From the NCBI RefSeq assembly GCF_900129095.1, contig NZ_FQVA01000002.1:365029-429028 (forward strand): DNA of 64,000 nucleotides. The letters run 5' to 3'. This DNA is from Microbulbifer donghaiensis. GTDB lineage: Bacteria; Pseudomonadota; Gammaproteobacteria; Pseudomonadales; Cellvibrionaceae. The position numbers were made by a program, and so were the translations under genes. Shown piece after piece: positions 17,058-25,394 of this stretch. Positions within the stretch are counted from its first letter, which is position 1. Each line of letters opens with the position of its first letter. The notes below the pieces were generated by a model. It did not search any database. It was not told the DNA's origin and worked only from the letters and a program-made list of their open reading frames with translations.

Positions 17058-17978
17058 CTATTTGCGAATAACCGAATCCCGGCGCAACGGTTGACACATG
17101 CAGTGCACACCACCTCCTCCCGGCGTGATCATGGAGATATCGGGGTCGATCACCTCGAGGCCATGGGCGCGGCATTTTTCCGCAAGCCCCCGGTTGGCCT
17201 TGGGCAGCATAACGCGGTCATTGCCGAGGGCGACCACATTGACGCCCAGCTCCAGTACCTGCGGAAAGGGAATGTCGATAATGCTGATCTTGCGGCTTTT
17301 GAACCACTGCACCAGCTCCGGCTCCACGGCGTCCACACAGATGGCCGCGAGTTTTTCCGCCAACATCGCCACCAAAACATCGATATGCAGAAAGAAGGGA
17401 TCAAACGGGTAGCCCTTTACTTCCCAGCCCTCTTTTTCCACCCAACTCTTCATCTGCGCAAAGCCCTGCGGGCTGGTGCGCTCACCGGAATAGCCACACA
17501 GGATGACGCCGGGTTCCAGCACCATGAAATCCCCTCCCTCGAGGGAACCGGCGGTGATCACATCGTAGATGGGGATATCCAGCGCCGCGTACTTTTTCAC
17601 GACTGGCGCCCATTCGCCGCGGCGCCAGGGACTGTACATCTGCGTGATAATCGGGCCCCAGGGGGTCATTACCGACGAGTCGCGACCATAAATCTGGTAT
17701 GGCAGCGCACTGTCCGCGGGAATGATGTGAGTATTTACTCCCGAATGGCGATAGGCGTCGAGCATTTCCGCATGCTGGGCCGCAGCCACCTTGTGATCGA
17801 ACTTCCTTCCGAGGCGCTCGGCGCGGCGTGCACTGGCGTTGCCTGAGCGCCAACGGAAGTTGTCCACCGGGCCGATCAATACGTCGCGCAGCAGGCCGTA
17901 CTCGGAGTCCATTCCCCAGTTTTCCAGTGGCTGGGTACCGCCTTTGTCTTGGCGGCGCTTTAAGGTGAATTCTGTCAT
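17058..17978 (-). CDS. Amidinotransferase/DDAH-fold guanidino-modifying enzyme
   Basis: 306 aa from ATG 17978, chosen because GGAG lies 9 nt upstream; a GTG 48 nt further upstream has no ribosome site. The fold is that of arginine deiminase, dimethylarginine dimethylaminohydrolase and glycine amidinotransferase: 'LIGPVDNFRW' early, 'IYGRDSSVMTPWG' (substrate-binding Asp), 'AGSLEGGDFMVLE' (catalytic Glu), 'FFLHIDVLVAML' (catalytic His) and 'TPGGGGVHCMCQP' at the C-terminus (nucleophilic Cys). Such enzymes turn a guanidino group into a ureido group or transfer it. The upstream gene on the same strand encodes an N-carbamoyl amino acid hydrolase, so the pair may degrade a guanidino compound (inference). 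Exact substrate unknown. Confidence 0.85.
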   Translation of the reverse strand: MTEFTLKRRQDKGGTQPLENWGMDSEYGLLRDVLIGPVDNFRWRSGNASARRAERLGRKFDHKVAAAQHAEMLDAYRHSGVNTHIIPADSALPYQIYGRDSSVMTPWGPIITQMYSPWRRGEWAPVVKKYAALDIPIYDVITAGSLEGGDFMVLEPGVILCGYSGERTSPQGFAQMKSWVEKEGWEVKGYPFDPFFLHIDVLVAMLAEKLAAICVDAVEPELVQWFKSRKISIIDIPFPQVLELGVNVVALGNDRVMLPKANRGLAEKCRAHGLEVIDPDISMITPGGGGVHCMCQPLRRDSVIRK

Positions 17979-18056
17979 TGGCTTCTGCTCCAGTTTCGTT
18001 CTTACCGGCGAACTCGCTTGCGACACTCGCTGGCGGAATTTTCGAAGACAGCAGCT

Positions 18057-19304
18057 TCAGGCTACGCCGGCTCTCGCCAGCATCGCGTGCAGCAGCACAT
18101 TGCAGCCCGCTTCCAGGTGCTCCGGCTCGGCGGATTCGGCCTCGTTGTGGGACAGACCGCCGGCACAGGGCACAAAGATCATCGATACCGGCGCCACACG
18201 AGAGACGTAGACAGAGTCGTGGCCAGCACCGGAGACCATGCGGCGGTGGCTGTAGCCCAGCTGCTTCACCGCACTGTTGACCGCCTCGATGCAGGTTTCA
18301 TCAAAAACCACCGGGGGCGAGTGCCACTCCTCGCGCACGTCTATGGCCGCGCCGGTGGCTTCCTCAACCTGTTCCGCCAGCCGGTAAAGGGTGCGGTGCA
18401 GGTGCTCCAGGCCTTCCGGCTGCGGATGGCGCAAATCCAGTGCCAGCACCACCTTTTCCGGTACCGTATTGCGGCTGCCGGGTTCAGCGCGCAGGTCGCC
18501 GCAGGTCATGCGGGCGTCACCTGAGTAAGCCTTCACTTCGCTATAAAGGCGCTCGCACAGCCAGGCCAGGGCCTGCACCGGATCACGCCGGTCCTCCATG
18601 GGTGTCGGGCCGGCGTGGCAGGGGGTGCCCCAAAAGGTGACGTCGTACCAGCGTATGCCCTGCACCCCGGTGACCACACCGATAAGCTGATCCTGCTTTT
18701 CCAGAATCGGGCCCTGTTCTATATGGGTTTCGAAAGCGGCGGTAATGGGCCTGGGTTCCGCGGGCTCATCACCCAGGTAGCCGATACGCTCGAGCTCCGC
18801 ACCGATGGTTGCGCCGGATTTATCGGTGCGGCTGTGACCATAGTCGAGGCTGAACTCGCCGGCCCAGACGCCGGAACCGATCATTGCCGGCGAAAAGCGC
18901 GCCCCCTCCTCGTTGGTCCAGACCACCACTTCCAGTGGCGCCCGGGTCTTGATACCCCGCTCATCCAGGGTGCGCAGCACCTCCAATCCAGCCAGCACAC
19001 CGTAGACACCATCGAACTTGCCGCCGGTCGGCTGGGTATCCAGATGGGAACCGGTGATTACCGGGGGCACAGCGCTGTCGATGCCGGCGCGGCGGGCGAA
19101 CATATTACCCATGCGATCGATGCGGATTTCACAGCCAATGTCGCGACACCAGCGCAGGAAGAGATCCCGGCCCTGCTTATCCTCGTCGGTCAGCGCCTGG
19201 CGATTGCAGCCGCCGGCGGGCGTCGCGCCGATCCTGGCCATCTCCATCAGGCTGTCCCACAGGCGGGCGCCGTCGATACGCAGATCTTGTGCAGTATTTT
19301 CCAT
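18057..19304 (-). CDS. Zn-dependent N-carbamoyl-L-amino acid hydrolase / ureidopropionase (M20 fold)
   Basis: 415 aa, normal for the hydantoinase/carbamoylase branch of M20. The metal ligands are visible: His and Asp in 'GSHLDTQPTGGKFDGVYG', Glu pair in 'WTNEEGARFSP', His in 'ETHIEQGPILE' and the late His in 'PCAGGLSHNEAE'. 'GTPCHAGPTPMEDRRDP' and 'NTVPEKV' are dimer-domain signatures. These enzymes hydrolyse N-carbamoyl (ureido) groups to the free amine, CO2 and ammonia; allantoate, beta-ureidopropionate or N-carbamoyl amino acids are possible substrates. Its stop is 78 nt from the start of the amidinotransferase-fold gene, consistent with one operon. Confidence 0.9.
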   Translation of the reverse strand: MENTAQDLRIDGARLWDSLMEMARIGATPAGGCNRQALTDEDKQGRDLFLRWCRDIGCEIRIDRMGNMFARRAGIDSAVPPVITGSHLDTQPTGGKFDGVYGVLAGLEVLRTLDERGIKTRAPLEVVVWTNEEGARFSPAMIGSGVWAGEFSLDYGHSRTDKSGATIGAELERIGYLGDEPAEPRPITAAFETHIEQGPILEKQDQLIGVVTGVQGIRWYDVTFWGTPCHAGPTPMEDRRDPVQALAWLCERLYSEVKAYSGDARMTCGDLRAEPGSRNTVPEKVVLALDLRHPQPEGLEHLHRTLYRLAEQVEEATGAAIDVREEWHSPPVVFDETCIEAVNSAVKQLGYSHRRMVSGAGHDSVYVSRVAPVSMIFVPCAGGLSHNEAESAEPEHLEAGCNVLLHAMLARAGVA

Positions 19305-19433
19305 TCAGGGAGCTCCGGACCTTATAATGGCCCCAACATTGACGTCATTTCTGAAATTTTAGTTTTGATTGGACCTGTTTGAAGAGAGCATTGTTTCGCA
19401 GCCGATCAACATACAACCAGGTGTGAGTTTTCC

Positions 19434-20216
19434 ATGACCGTTACTTATAGCTCCTATCTCAAAGTAGACGACTTGCTGCAGTGCCAGAAGCCACTCTCCG
19501 AGGGCCCGGAACACGACGAACTGCTGTTCATCATCATCCACCAGAGCTATGAACTGTGGTTCAAGCAGGTATTGCATGAGCTGGACTTCCTGGTGCGCCT
19601 GTTCAATGCCGGCGATCGCAACCGCGCACTGCATACCCTGAAGCGCGTGGACACCATTTATCGCACACTGATTCAGCAGGTCGACATCCTCGAAACCCTG
19701 ACCCCGCTGGAATTCATGTCGTTCCGCGATCGCCTGTCCACGGCCAGCGGTTTCCAGTCATTCCAGTTCCGCGAGCTGGAATTCCTGTACGGCGCCAAGG
19801 ATGCGAAGAAGCTGGAAAACTACGAGCCCGGTTCAGACCACTACCAGCGTCTGCAAAAGCGCCTGCAGGCACCGACCCTTTGGGATGCCTTCCTGAAGTT
19901 CCTCGCCCATGAGGGACACAAGGTTCCGGAAAACGAACTGAAGCGGGATTTCAGTCAGGTGGCGGAGCCCTCTCCCGCGGTGCAGAAGATTCTGATCGAC
20001 GTCTATCGCAACGATCCGCTGGTCAGCGAAATCTGCGAAGCACTGGTGGATATCGACACATCACTGCAGCAGTGGCGTTACCGCCATGTGAAGATGGTGG
20101 AACGCACCATCGGCAGCAAGATGGGCACCGGCGGCTCCTCCGGCGTAGGTTACCTGCAGGGCACGCTGTTCCGGCCGGTATTCCCGGATCTCTGGGCTAT
20201 CCGTTCAGAATTCTGA
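19434..20216 (+). CDS. kynA: Tryptophan 2,3-dioxygenase
   Basis: 260 aa. Heme enzyme opening the indole ring of L-tryptophan to N-formylkynurenine, the first step of the kynurenine pathway. Family blocks: 'LLFIIIHQSYELWFKQVLHE' (distal His and substrate-contact Phe/Tyr), 'LTPLEFMSFRDRLSTASGFQ' (substrate Arg), 'FQSFQFRELEFLYG', and 'WRYRHVKMVERTIGSKMGTG' with the proximal heme His, followed by 'GSSGVGYLQGTLF'. Slightly shorter than many bacterial versions at the N-terminus. Formamidase and kynureninase genes are not in the window. Confidence 0.93.
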   Translation: MTVTYSSYLKVDDLLQCQKPLSEGPEHDELLFIIIHQSYELWFKQVLHELDFLVRLFNAGDRNRALHTLKRVDTIYRTLIQQVDILETLTPLEFMSFRDRLSTASGFQSFQFRELEFLYGAKDAKKLENYEPGSDHYQRLQKRLQAPTLWDAFLKFLAHEGHKVPENELKRDFSQVAEPSPAVQKILIDVYRNDPLVSEICEALVDIDTSLQQWRYRHVKMVERTIGSKMGTGGSSGVGYLQGTLFRPVFPDLWAIRSEF

Positions 20217-20287
20217 TCGAGGGGGCCCACCAGCCCCTGCCGGCACTGCGGGCAAGAGCGGGTGACTTGAAGGGGAATTGCAGACAC

Positions 20288-20317
20288 AAAAAAAGCCAGC
20301 GATCGCTGGCTTTTTTT
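20288..20317. terminator. Bidirectional intrinsic terminator between kynA and exbD
   Basis: A 16-bp perfect palindrome (gccagcgatcgctggc, 20295-20310) with seven A before and seven T after it. It serves kynA on the + strand and the exbD-like gene on the - strand, whose stop is 15 nt away. Confidence 0.92.
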
Positions 20318-20331
20318 GACTCGAGAAATAC

Positions 20332-20754
20332 TTATTTCTCGAAAGGTACCAGAGACACCTGGATACCGGGACTCACTTCCTTGGCCGCATCGGCAATCTG
20401 GACGTAAGTGTCGGCGCTGGACTTGTTGTGCGCACGCACGATTACGATGGCCTGCGGGTTTTCCGCGTACAGCTGGGCGATACGAGCACGAACAGCACGG
20501 CTGTCAATACGGCTGGCACCCATCCAGATCTCGTCGTTGGCATTTACGGTCAGCAGGATGTTCTGCTTGTCCGGATCCGGCGGAGTCTGCTGGGTCTGAT
20601 CCGGATCGGGTACGTTTACGTCCAACGCTTTCTCTTTAACAAAGGACGCCGTTACGATGAAAAAGATCAGCATGATAAACACGACGTCCAGCATAGGCGT
20701 CAGGTCAATATCTGCTTTTTCCTCTTCTACGGCCTTACCGCGTCGTCTACTCAT
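20332..20754 (-). CDS. exbD: ExbD/TolR-family biopolymer transport protein (orphan)
   Basis: 140 aa. Single-pass inner-membrane protein that with ExbB forms the proton-driven motor energising TonB or Tol systems. The signature helix 'DIDLTPMLDVVFIMLIFFIV' with the essential Asp is at about 16-35, followed by a Pro/Gln-rich linker and the periplasmic domain ('ILLTVNANDEIWMGASRIDS', 'AIVIVRAHNKSSADTYVQIA'). There is no exbB or tonB gene beside it; the upstream gene on this strand is methylglyoxal synthase 185 bp away. A TonB-like gene is at 31146-32315. It may therefore work with a motor encoded elsewhere. Confidence 0.9.
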   Translation of the reverse strand: MSRRRGKAVEEEKADIDLTPMLDVVFIMLIFFIVTASFVKEKALDVNVPDPDQTQQTPPDPDKQNILLTVNANDEIWMGASRIDSRAVRARIAQLYAENPQAIVIVRAHNKSSADTYVQIADAAKEVSPGIQVSLVPFEK

Positions 20755-20939
20755 AAAACACCGTACAGTTATCTAATGCGAATGTCGCCGGATTGACCGG
20801 TCTAATCAGGTGGGCAAGATTGCCGTGATTTTGCCAGCATTGCAAGTGCAACGTACCCAAACAAGAAAAAATGCTTAAATATCAATAAGTTACAACCGCA
20901 ACAGGTCGGTCGCGCTCACTTTTTGAACAGACCTTCCGA

Positions 20940-21392
20940 TTATCGGCCGGCCAGGTAGCCCTGGTAATCCGGCACCTCGCGCTCGAACGCGGATTCCATC
21001 AGCGCCGACTGCACCATCATGTCGGCACTGCTGGAATTACAGGCCACGGGGATGTTCCACACCGCCGCTATGCGCAGCAGGGCCTTCACATCAGGGTCGT
21101 GGGGCATGGGTTCAAAGGGGTCCCAGAAAAAGATCAGCAGGTCAATTTCACCCTGACAAATCTTCGCCCCCAGTTGCTGATCACCGCCCATTGGACCACT
21201 GAACAGTTTCTCCACCTGCAAACCGGTCGCGGCCTCGATCTTGCTACCGGTCGTGCCGGTGCCCAACAGCTGGTGCCTTTGCAACAGCTGCCGATGGCGA
21301 CTGCACCACTCGATCAGTGCACCCTTGCGATTGTCGTGGGCGACCAGGGCCACGCGTTTCCTGGCGGGCAAAGGCTGTGAAATAAATTCCAT
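20940..21392 (-). CDS. mgsA: Methylglyoxal synthase
   Basis: 150 aa from ATG 21392 (GAGG 7 nt upstream), matching the E. coli enzyme length. Converts dihydroxyacetone phosphate to methylglyoxal and phosphate, a bypass that relieves sugar-phosphate stress. Signatures seen: 'VALVAHDNRKG' (His/Asp), 'LGTGTTGSKI' (phosphate binding), 'SGPMGGDQQLGAKI' with the catalytic Asp, and 'FFWDPFEPMPHDPDVKALLR' with the catalytic His. Cytoplasmic, usually hexameric and inhibited by phosphate. Confidence 0.95.
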   Translation of the reverse strand: MEFISQPLPARKRVALVAHDNRKGALIEWCSRHRQLLQRHQLLGTGTTGSKIEAATGLQVEKLFSGPMGGDQQLGAKICQGEIDLLIFFWDPFEPMPHDPDVKALLRIAAVWNIPVACNSSSADMMVQSALMESAFEREVPDYQGYLAGR

Positions 21393-21525
21393 CCTGTCCT
21401 CGATACAGTGACTTGCTTCTATATTACCGCGATGCGGCAGGGAGCCAACCCGACACGCTCCCAACGCCATATATTCTACCCACAGTCTCCGTCGCCGGCC
21501 TCCCCCGGGGAATTAGCGTCTCCCC

Positions 21526-21554
21526 CTGCCACATCGGCAGCGGACAGCTATAAT
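21526..21554 (+). promoter_or_regulatory. Predicted sigma70 promoter upstream of 21590 gene
   Basis: ctgcca (21526-21531), 17-nt spacer, perfect tataat (21549-21554); start codon 35 nt further on. The -35 element is weak (4 of 6). Confidence 0.5.
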
Positions 21555-21589
21555 GCGTCGCTATTCGCACCGGTTAAGGATGTTAAATA

Positions 21590-21994
21590 ATGAGTGTCGG
21601 AGCCTGGGAGCCGGAAAACGGCCCACTAAAAGACAGTAGTAGCGATGAAATCAATCGCGAACAGCTAAAGCGACTGATTCTCGCCGTGCAGATGCCGCAA
21701 CCTCTGCAGGAAGCGCTACATGAACCGGACAGACAGGCCTCTGGACTGATACGCCTGCCGGCACAGCTCTGGCTCGATGAGAGCCAACATTGGGACAGCG
21801 AGCAGCTGTGGTTCCTGATCCAGTTCTTTACCCTGGCGGAAATGCAGCTGCCCGGGTGGGATGCCGGTGCGGAATCGGCAGTAATTCCACTGGCTAAAGC
21901 CCTGCGGCAACGCAAGACACCGCTCAGCCGGGAACAGCTCCTGTGGATCAAACAGAACTCCAGCAACCGCTACCTTCCCTACGGACCGCTTTAA
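21590..21994 (+). CDS. Conserved-looking hypothetical cytoplasmic protein
   Basis: 134 aa, no signal peptide or membrane helix. It is Leu/Gln/Trp-rich and mostly helical: 'LIRLPAQLWLDESQHWDSEQ', 'LWFLIQFFTLAEMQLPGWDA', and a C-terminal segment 'PLSREQLLWIKQNSSNRYLP'. I recognise no family, though similar short proteins are common in gammaproteobacteria. A good -10 box (tataat) lies 35 nt upstream. It is divergent from mgsA and ends before a gene-free stretch of about 410 bp. Confidence 0.7.
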   Translation: MSVGAWEPENGPLKDSSSDEINREQLKRLILAVQMPQPLQEALHEPDRQASGLIRLPAQLWLDESQHWDSEQLWFLIQFFTLAEMQLPGWDAGAESAVIPLAKALRQRKTPLSREQLLWIKQNSSNRYLPYGPL

Positions 21995-22407
21995 TCCGCA
22001 CGCCTGATGAGTGGCGGGCAGACAGATAGCCCGCCAGCCCCCTGCTTCCACTACTTTCAGTCGCCCCCCGACCAATGCACTCCCAAGGCCTGAAATCCGG
22101 CCGGAAGCCGCGAGTACTGTCCCAATAATTCTCCTAACGGAGGGGCACACCGATATCTGCAGGCCCAGTCGGTACAGTCGCGCAAGGAGAACGTGTGGAA
22201 TCAGGAACAGTGGAAGAGCTGCAGGGTTTCCCCTTCACGGGTGCCCCCGCCCAACGGAAAAAGGCTGGGAGCAAACACCGGCTGTAGAACCTCCCAATGA
22301 GATCATTCGATCTGCAGACGACAAACTACACGGCGGCAAAGCGACGGGGCCTGAGCGCGACAAAACGCTATGCCAGCCCCCGCTAATAAAGGCAGCCATA
22401 CAAAAGC
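21995..22407. other. Gene-free stretch
   Basis: 413 bp between two converging genes. A hairpin with an 8-bp stem (tggcgggc / gcccgcca, 22012-22036) lies 18 nt after the stop at 21994 and may be its 3' end, without a T run. The remainder has open frames of up to about 137 codons but with no ribosome site, signal or sensible composition; I see no supported gene. Confidence 0.6.
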
Positions 22408-23235
22408 TCAATCCTGCAACCTGAACAGCTGCCCCCGCAGCAGCCCTATATCGCCGGGGGTGCGATAGTTCCCGGGCAGATGTCGCCAAAGTACAAAGCC
22501 GTCGCGATCCAGCAACCACTGACTCGGCCGCGCCGCCCGCGATACGTGCGCACACAGAGCAAGGGGAGACCCACCGCTTGCGACAACAACGGGATTCTCT
22601 CCGCTCCCCGACGCAAGCTGCACAAACATCACCCCGGGCAAATCTTTCGTCCAGTGCGACCAGTTTCCAAGAGGCTCAGTACTGAATATCACCAGGCCAA
22701 TCTGCCGCCGCTCTAACTCGGGCAGTAATTGGGCCAGGTCCAGCAGCTGCGCACGGCTATCCGCGCAAAAGCTACCGCGCAGAAAAACCAGCAATAAACC
22801 CTCGAAATCTCCCCGCCGACAAGCATCCGCAGAGTGCCAACTCTCTCCGTTGACCATCTTCATGGGCGGGAAGAGGCTGTCGACATCCGGTGAATCCGGG
22901 TGACGCAGGGCGCTGAGATGAAACAGGTAAATCAGCACGATAAAAAGATTATAAATTGCCAGGTAAACCGGCATCCCTTTTTCACTATCGCTAAGCAGCG
23001 CAACTGCCAACCCTGCCAAAACTGCCGCAAATGCGACAGGCTCGCGCTGATCACCTCGATATTTGTATGGCGAAAGGAAGCGCAGCAACATCCACAGCGG
23101 GAGCCCCCACGCATTAATCAAAAGCCCTATCCAGGCAATATTGCCAGTGTAAAGACATTGAAAAATTGCCCAAAAACCGCAGCTCCAGAGCCAGACAAAC
23201 GCAATTACGGTAAAAAAAACCTTAAATTTATTCAT
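22408..23235 (-). CDS. Membrane-anchored redoxin (AhpC/TSA-like) protein
   Basis: 275 aa. Membrane helices near 5-27, 33-50 ('IGLLINAWGLPLWMLLRFL'), 67-82 and 88-108 form an N-terminal membrane domain of about 110 residues. The C-terminal 150 residues look thioredoxin-like: 'LLLVFLRGSFCADSRAQLLD' matches the 'F-R-G-x-(WF)-C-x-x-C-R' active site of peroxiredoxin-like proteins, but the second Cys is Ser, leaving a one-Cys site; 'RRQIGLVIFSTEPL' and 'ARPSQWLLDRDGFVLW' match the following fold elements ('P..fliD..G.v.w'). A membrane-tethered peroxidase or redox sensor is possible. Confidence 0.7.
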   Translation of the reverse strand: MNKFKVFFTVIAFVWLWSCGFWAIFQCLYTGNIAWIGLLINAWGLPLWMLLRFLSPYKYRGDQREPVAFAAVLAGLAVALLSDSEKGMPVYLAIYNLFIVLIYLFHLSALRHPDSPDVDSLFPPMKMVNGESWHSADACRRGDFEGLLLVFLRGSFCADSRAQLLDLAQLLPELERRQIGLVIFSTEPLGNWSHWTKDLPGVMFVQLASGSGENPVVVASGGSPLALCAHVSRAARPSQWLLDRDGFVLWRHLPGNYRTPGDIGLLRGQLFRLQD

Positions 23236-23440
23236 TACAGAGTAAAAATGCCTTTAAAACACTTGCAAACAAGCATACAAATAAGCTGCAATTAGCGCGA
23301 TGATTTCCGGGGGCTTCTCTGTCAATTATTTTCCGCGATAAATCTTTGTTTCGCACCACCCAAATCGGTGCGCTACAAGCGGAGAATAATTGGTAGAGGT
23401 GCCCCTTCATCTACAACAATACTTACTACAGGGATATTTT

Positions 23441-24289
23441 ATGGCTGCACGTAAAAAGAGTACTGCAACAGTTAGCCCCATCGCCAAGATGGAAGCTGAA
23501 CTGAGTGCACTGAAGTCCAAACTGGCACAAGCCCGCGCCAAACAGGAAAAAGACGCGGCTTCTACCGCCGACAAATTGGCCAAGGATGCCGCCAAGGCAG
23601 CTGCCAAGGCCAAAACCACATCCGCCAAGGTAAAAGCTGCACGCGCCAAGAAGAAATCCGCTGCGCAACAAAAGCAGTTGAAAGCAGCTCAGGCCGCGGC
23701 CGCTACCGCCAAGAAAGCTGCGGACAATGCCAAGGCAGCCGCTGCTGAGGCCAAGAGCCAGCTGGCTACCATCAAGGCTGAGAACAAGCTCATCACCCAG
23801 GTTGCCAAGGCTGTAGCCAAGGAAGAAGCTGCCGTAGCCAAGAAACTGGCCGCCGCTGCGAAGAAAGAAGCCGCTGCCGAGGCCAAGAAAGCAGCAGCCG
23901 CCGCCAAGAAAAAAGCCGCAGCAGACAAGAAGAAAGCTGCTGCAGCTAAGAAGAAGGCCGCCGCTGCTGCCAAGAAGAAGGCCGCTGCAGAGAAGAAGAA
24001 AGCCGCCGCTGCTGCCAAGAAGAAGGCCGCTGCAGAGAAGAAGAAAGCTGCCGCTGCCAAGGCCAAAGCCAAGGCCGCCGCTAAGAAAAAGCCCGGCCGC
24101 CCGAAAAAGGCCGCTGCCAAGAAGGCCGCTGGTCGCCCGAAGAAGGCTGCCGCCAAGGCTGGAGCAAAGAAAGCTCCGGGTCGCCCGAAAAAAGCTGCCG
24201 CCAAGACTGCAGCGAAGAAAAGCCCGGGTCGTCCGAAGAAGTCTGCCGCCGCGAAACGCGGTCCTGGCCGTCCGAAGAAGGCCAAGTAA
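23441..24289 (+). CDS. algP: AlgP/histone H1-like KAAA-repeat protein with GRPKK motifs
   Basis: 282 aa from ATG 23441 (AGGGA 6 nt upstream; the frame extends further 5' without a good start). After 'MAARKKSTATVSPIAKMEAE' comes a coiled-coil segment (about 15-120), then a long run of AAKKK-type repeats (about 140-215), then five 'GRPKK' units ('KPGRPKKAA', 'AGRPKKAA', 'APGRPKKAA', 'SPGRPKKSA', 'GPGRPKKAK'). GRP flanked by basic residues is the AT-hook core, and the whole resembles Pseudomonas AlgP (AlgR3), a histone-like protein affecting alginate gene expression. It probably coats DNA. The DNA repeats (e.g. around 23995-24045) are near-identical, so copy number may vary by slippage. Confidence 0.88.
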   Translation: MAARKKSTATVSPIAKMEAELSALKSKLAQARAKQEKDAASTADKLAKDAAKAAAKAKTTSAKVKAARAKKKSAAQQKQLKAAQAAAATAKKAADNAKAAAAEAKSQLATIKAENKLITQVAKAVAKEEAAVAKKLAAAAKKEAAAEAKKAAAAAKKKAAADKKKAAAAKKKAAAAAKKKAAAEKKKAAAAAKKKAAAEKKKAAAAKAKAKAAAKKKPGRPKKAAAKKAAGRPKKAAAKAGAKKAPGRPKKAAAKTAAKKSPGRPKKSAAAKRGPGRPKKAK

Positions 24290-24330
24290 CAGCGCCTTCC
24301 AAAATGGGCGAATTCACATTCGCTGCCATA

Positions 24331-24362
24331 CAAACCCCGGCCTTTGCCGGGGTTTGTCTTTT
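24331..24362 (+). terminator. Intrinsic terminator after algP-like gene
   Basis: Perfect 11-bp stem caaaccccggc / gccggggtttg (24331-24356) with a 4-nt loop, followed by tctttt. On the other strand it may also end the kinase gene, whose stop is 11 nt beyond. Confidence 0.85.
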
Positions 24363-24372
24363 AAAGCACTGA

Positions 24373-25296
24373 CTATTCGCTGTTCAGGCGCAGTCCCTCA
24401 ATCTGATGATCGCGCCCCAATTCAAACACGCAGTCTGCGCGCGCCGGCATCTCGTCCAAGAGATTTCGGGTAATCCGCTCATAGTGCTGTACAAACCGCG
24501 CCAGCTCGTCATCACTCATGCCTCTGCCGCTGCGCGCACGCAGCTTCTGCTCTTGCAGTCTCCGCCACTCCAGCACGCACTCCATACTCGGCACCTTCAG
24601 CATCAGTAACAGGTCCAGCATGGCGAATAGCTCGCGATAGGGGCCGGCGAGCTGTGTGTTGACGTAGCTGCGCCAGATACCCGCGGCATCCTCCCGCCTC
24701 TCCAGCGCGTTAATCGCGGCTTCTGCGCCTTGCCAGGGCCTCGCTCCCACACACCAGCCCTCGAACAGCAGAATATCCACCCGCCCCCGGTGGATCGGCC
24801 AATCACAGCGCGGTGCACGGTCATCGATGGATTTGTCGAACTGCGGTATCGGCGTCTCGCTGTGGGCGTCCGCATTGCAGAGAGCAGCGATGGTATCCAG
24901 GCCCAGTTGCACATCGTGGGTACCGGGCACACCGCGGGTAATGAGCAGCGGGTGTACCGTCTTGGCCAGCCCCTGGCGCTCCGTCTTGGTGAGATAGATG
25001 TCATCGAGGGAGAAGCCGGCACAGCGCAAGTCCATCTGCGCCCACACCAGCTGCAGAAAATCCGTCAGCGTCGATTTACCGGATCCCTGACCGCCACATA
25101 TGCCCACGACCAGCGTGCGCTCCGGGGAGCGCCTGTCTGCCAGCCAGACGGCCAGGGGTAAGTAGTACTGCTCGATCAGTCGATAAAAGGATTCCGGCAG
25201 CTGGTGCTCGGCGACAAATCGGTTAATTGGCGAGCGCAGCCGGTCCCGTAGCTCGGCTGCGCTTGTGTCGATAGATCCAGGCCAGATGTCTGCCAT
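24373..25296 (-). CDS. P-loop kinase, D-glycerate 3-kinase-like
   Basis: 307 aa. The Walker A motif is 'GICGGQGSGKSTLTDFL' near residue 68; 'LDDIYLTKTERQGLAK' and 'PLLITRGVPGTHDVQLGLDT' follow, then 'PQFDKSIDDRAPRCDWP' and the Walker B-like 'VDILLFEGWCVGARPW'. This order matches the plant-type D-glycerate 3-kinase (GLYK) and YggC-like kinases related to pantothenate kinase/uridine kinase. D-glycerate 3-kinase makes 3-phosphoglycerate from glycerate. Bacterial members are mostly untested, so the substrate is uncertain. Stand-alone gene convergent with the AlgP-like gene. Confidence 0.82.
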   Translation of the reverse strand: MADIWPGSIDTSAAELRDRLRSPINRFVAEHQLPESFYRLIEQYYLPLAVWLADRRSPERTLVVGICGGQGSGKSTLTDFLQLVWAQMDLRCAGFSLDDIYLTKTERQGLAKTVHPLLITRGVPGTHDVQLGLDTIAALCNADAHSETPIPQFDKSIDDRAPRCDWPIHRGRVDILLFEGWCVGARPWQGAEAAINALERREDAAGIWRSYVNTQLAGPYRELFAMLDLLLMLKVPSMECVLEWRRLQEQKLRARSGRGMSDDELARFVQHYERITRNLLDEMPARADCVFELGRDHQIEGLRLNSE

Positions 25297-25394
25297 TGCT
25301 TCTGTTCTTCCCCCTGAGACTGAATCGGCCGGTGTCGGGACCGATTCGAATGTTTACTCAAATCTGCTCTGCAAAACCCGTGCGCGTTCTTTAC

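Noticed and set aside
20254..20330. Riboswitch or small RNA at the kynA 3' end
   Set aside because: The structure is fully explained by a bidirectional intrinsic terminator.
23995..24250. CRISPR-like array
   Set aside because: The regular repeats are in-frame codons of the KAAA/GRPKK protein with no unique spacers.
23689..24333. Phe/Ala-rich minus-strand frame
   Set aside because: Mirror of the AAKKK repeats of the AlgP-like gene.
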